Shown here piece by piece: positions 61,949 through 64,000 of a stretch of 64,000 nt of DNA; the first letter of the stretch is position 1; the number at the start of each line of letters is the position of its first letter. Where the stretch lies: positions 62,001 through 126,000 of the forward strand of contig DIYO01000002.1 of NCBI GenBank assembly GCA_002427755.1, in the 5' to 3' direction. Position numbers and translations under genes: made by a program. Under the pieces are notes generated by a model that searched no databases, had not been told where the DNA came from, and saw nothing but the letters and a program-made list of their open reading frames with translations. This DNA is from Roseivirga sp. UBA6052 (GTDB lineage: Bacteria; Bacteroidota; Bacteroidia; Cytophagales; Cyclobacteriaceae).

Positions 61949-62929
61949 ATGTCACAATTGAAGTGGAAGATTAAAACCATATTACCTATAGCCCTGGCGA
62001 TTTTATTACCGGGGCTTAGCTATTTTACCAACGAGCAAAATGATCTAAGCGAGAGCAATTCATTCTATCCAATATGGGCCATCTCCTCATTTGTAATCTA
62101 TAACATTTGGCACCTAATCTGGAACCTTTGGGACATAAGAAAGGAGTATAAAGACTTCAGATATCTGGCCAAATTGCTTCTATTTTTTCTTGGCTCTATT
62201 GGGGTGTTTCAATTGCTTATTCAGACGAATTTTTTGGATTTCAATAGCTATAACTACACGAGAACATCTATCGCATTTATTTTGATAGCAGCAATTCAAT
62301 ACACACTCAAATCACAAGAAAATATTGCACGTTTACAGCTAGAGAAAGAACAAATTCAAACTGAAAATTATAAAGCAAAACTAGCGGCACTTCAGATTAA
62401 GATAGACCCCCATTTTCTATTCAATTCGCTAAATACATTGCATTCTATGGTGCGTCAATCCCATTCAAATTCAGAGCAATTCATTCTAAGCTTGGCAGAT
62501 TTTTACCGACAGACTTTAAGCATTAATGAAGAAAGCACCTTGCCTTTATCTCAAGAATTAGAATTGTTGGATTCCTATTTGTTTTTAATGAAAAACAGAA
62601 ATGAAGGAGCAGTAAAGATTGAAATGAATATTGACGAAGGTGCTTTAGGATATCACCTACCTACCCTTGCTTTGCAAATACTGGTGGAAAACAGTTTTAA
62701 GCACAACAGCATGACATTAAATAATCCACTGACCATTTCAATTCGAAATACGACTAAAGGTTTTATAGAGGTTAAAAACAACATTCAAGCTAAAATCGGC
62801 ACTGTAGAATCGACTGGAAATGGCTTAGAATTACTGATTAAAAGGTATGAACTCATGGCAATAGATGAAGGCGTTTTTGTGGAAGAGACCGCAAGTCATT
62901 TTAGTGTAAAACTTAAACTGATCCAGTAG
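61949..62929 (+). CDS. LytS-type sensor histidine kinase
   Basis: 326 residues. Four hydrophobic segments in the first 120 residues, then a coiled coil (NIARLQLEKEQIQTENYKAKLAALQ) and the His_kinase domain with the phospho-acceptor histidine in IDPHFLFNSLNTLHSM. The ATP-binding part begins near VENSFKHNSM. No extracellular sensory domain. The stop codon is directly followed by the response-regulator ATG, so the two are a pair. Confidence 0.92.
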   Translation: MSQLKWKIKTILPIALAILLPGLSYFTNEQNDLSESNSFYPIWAISSFVIYNIWHLIWNLWDIRKEYKDFRYLAKLLLFFLGSIGVFQLLIQTNFLDFNSYNYTRTSIAFILIAAIQYTLKSQENIARLQLEKEQIQTENYKAKLAALQIKIDPHFLFNSLNTLHSMVRQSHSNSEQFILSLADFYRQTLSINEESTLPLSQELELLDSYLFLMKNRNEGAVKIEMNIDEGALGYHLPTLALQILVENSFKHNSMTLNNPLTISIRNTTKGFIEVKNNIQAKIGTVESTGNGLELLIKRYELMAIDEGVFVEETASHFSVKLKLIQ

Positions 62930-63679
62930 ATGAATGTACTGATTGTAGAAGACGAAATACATACGGCAAACCTATTGCAAGACATTATTGAGCAGAATGG
63001 TGATTTCATAGTGTTGGCCAAGTTGCAGTCAATTGCCGAAGCCGTTCAATACCTGAGCAAATACCAAAAAAACTTAGACTTACTCTTCTTTGATATTCAA
63101 TTGGCCGATGGTTTGAGTTTTGAAATTTTCAAACACGTTGACGTCTCTACGCCAATAATCTTCTGTACGGCCTATGATGAATACTCGCTTCAAGCGATAA
63201 AAAACAACGGTATTGATTATGTCCTCAAGCCATTCAATGAAGTTGAAATCCATAAGTCGCTGGAGAAATTCAAAAAGCTAATATCCAGTCTTACCGCAAA
63301 ACAAAGTCCCATTCAATTTAAAGCAGCAGAACAAGACACTTATCAGCAAAACTTTCTAACTCAGTTTAGGGAAAAGACTATTGTTTTCAAAGCATCAGAA
63401 ATCGCGCTTTTTTCAGTTGAAAATGAGACCGTATCACTTTACACCTTTAAGGGTGAAAAGTATCCTATCTACAAAAACATGGAATACATTGAATCTGTCT
63501 GCGATCCGAATCTTTTTTATCGCATCAGCCGACAGATGCTTGTGAGTAGAGAAAGCATCCAGTCATTTGAACCCTATTTTAATCGTAAAGTGGCTTTAGA
63601 ACTCAAGGTAAAAACCGCAGAAATTCCGGTTGTTAGTCGACTTAAAGTAACGGCCTTTAAGGATTGGCTGGAAAAGTGA
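62930..63679 (+). CDS. LytTR-family response regulator
   Basis: 249 residues. N-terminal receiver (phospho-accepting Asp in LLFFDIQLADGLSFEIF, switch residues TAYDEYSLQAIKNNGIDYVLKPF), then a LytTR DNA-binding domain (IVFKASEIALFSVENETVSLYTFKGEKYPIYKNMEYIESV, FYRISRQMLVSRESIQSFEPYF). It acts with the kinase encoded immediately upstream. LytTR proteins bind direct repeats in promoters; its targets here are unknown. Confidence 0.92.
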   Translation: MNVLIVEDEIHTANLLQDIIEQNGDFIVLAKLQSIAEAVQYLSKYQKNLDLLFFDIQLADGLSFEIFKHVDVSTPIIFCTAYDEYSLQAIKNNGIDYVLKPFNEVEIHKSLEKFKKLISSLTAKQSPIQFKAAEQDTYQQNFLTQFREKTIVFKASEIALFSVENETVSLYTFKGEKYPIYKNMEYIESVCDPNLFYRISRQMLVSRESIQSFEPYFNRKVALELKVKTAEIPVVSRLKVTAFKDWLEK

Positions 63680-63698
63680 TTAACAATTGACCCTCAAA

Positions 63699-64000
63699 TC
63701 ACTTAAAGTCATTAATCATAAACCCTTCAATTATTGAAGCCATCTCTTCATTAGATTTCAATAATTTAAGATACGAGTGATTGGTTTTGGGTCCCTCAAT
63801 CCATTGATTTCCTCCTTTTTCATCAGGTAAGCAATATCCCCCTTCAATTCGCTCCCAATATTCCCCTAGTCCTCCGCGCACAGCATATAATACAGCCGTC
63901 TGGTCATAGGTCGAGTTATCATAAATCTTTCCTTCGAAGCGGTCATTCAACCAAGGACAATACTTACTAAAATGAAAGAAGGCTTTATAAAGAGGTGTGT
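63699..64000 (-). CDS. Nucleoside hydrolase-like protein, C-terminal part (gene runs off the window)
   Basis: The reading frame is open to the right edge of the window, so only about 100 C-terminal residues are seen. They contain YDNSTYDQTAVLYAVRGG, then LGEYWERIEGGYCLPDEKGGNQWIEGPKTNHSYL, like the C-terminus of inosine/uridine nucleoside hydrolase relatives, with a final helix (EEMASIIEGFMIND). An in-frame TTG at 63950 is not a real start: upstream codons (PWL) continue the same pattern. Convergent with the LytTR gene. Confidence 0.65.
   Translation of the reverse strand, partial: TPLYKAFFHFSKYCPWLNDRFEGKIYDNSTYDQTAVLYAVRGGLGEYWERIEGGYCLPDEKGGNQWIEGPKTNHSYLKLLKSNEEMASIIEGFMINDFK

Overview
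The window looks like chromosomal DNA of a marine-type member of the Bacteroidota, probably Cytophagales (Roseivirga/Fulvivirga-like). This is inferred from gene families typical of that phylum: a SUF operon with a MIP18-like protein and a bacilliredoxin, a K+-dependent membrane pyrophosphatase, a DUF2851 protein, a PadR/permease-prefix ABC permease pair, TonB plug and carboxypeptidase-regulatory-like proteins, an HTH-2TM protein and LytS/LytTR pairs. Several genes also have the Bacteroidota -7 promoter box TAnnTTTG and lack clear Shine-Dalgarno sequences. I ran no searches; names rest on motifs read by eye.

Layout. 1-620: three tandem 111-nt tRNA-like RNA genes on the minus strand, with a promoter box at one end and a terminator at the other. 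718-7292: Lrp/AsnC regulator and the sufBCDSE operon plus two accessory genes. 7365-9521: small exported proteins, two of them a recent tandem duplication with conserved TGTCA boxes upstream. 9720-13098: a CrtI-type oxidoreductase divergent from a pterin operon (PTPS, GTP cyclohydrolase I, SDR), with a tandem palindrome between them. 13253-18177: membrane pyrophosphatase, then a convergent MacB-like permease and adaptor. 18373-23865: Uup-type ABC-F, a ferredoxin-cyclase fusion, the cysteine pathway (cysE, cysM) and a peroxiredoxin-like protein. 24890-26752: GTP-type PEP carboxykinase.

26857-30660 is the most unusual part. A large eCIS-core (DUF4157) protein with a putative toxin C-terminus is followed by two small orphan ORFs embedded in repeated non-coding DNA. 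The ends of these units obey the same rule as integron gene cassettes: each starts at AACGTTGTG and ends with the complementary CACAAC followed by a hairpin. No integrase is visible, so this looks like an integrase-less attC cluster of a Bacteroidota type.

30668-43491: OxyR-like regulator with a divergent esterase, a nitrilase-family protein, two unrecognised small proteins, an HTH-2TM regulator behind three CTGTCAT repeats, a flavin-nucleotide-type protein, a YdeI-like protein, an OFA-family MFS transporter with a 35-residue small subunit, a BNR/sialidase-like protein, envelope proteins and an AlkA-type glycosylase. 43496-49730: PadR/ABC permease module, a barrel-less TonB plug protein, an M28 peptidase, a 38-residue peptide and a TPR/Cys-rich protein. 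49727-59796 (all minus): housekeeping genes (nucleoside phosphorylase, trhO, acyltransferase, DUF2851, pyrF, lolA-like, ftsK, pyrD, xerD). An 8-bp tandem repeat sits just upstream of xerD. 60080-64000: a dehalogenase-like lipoprotein, a LytS/LytTR two-component system and the 3' end of a nucleoside hydrolase-like gene.
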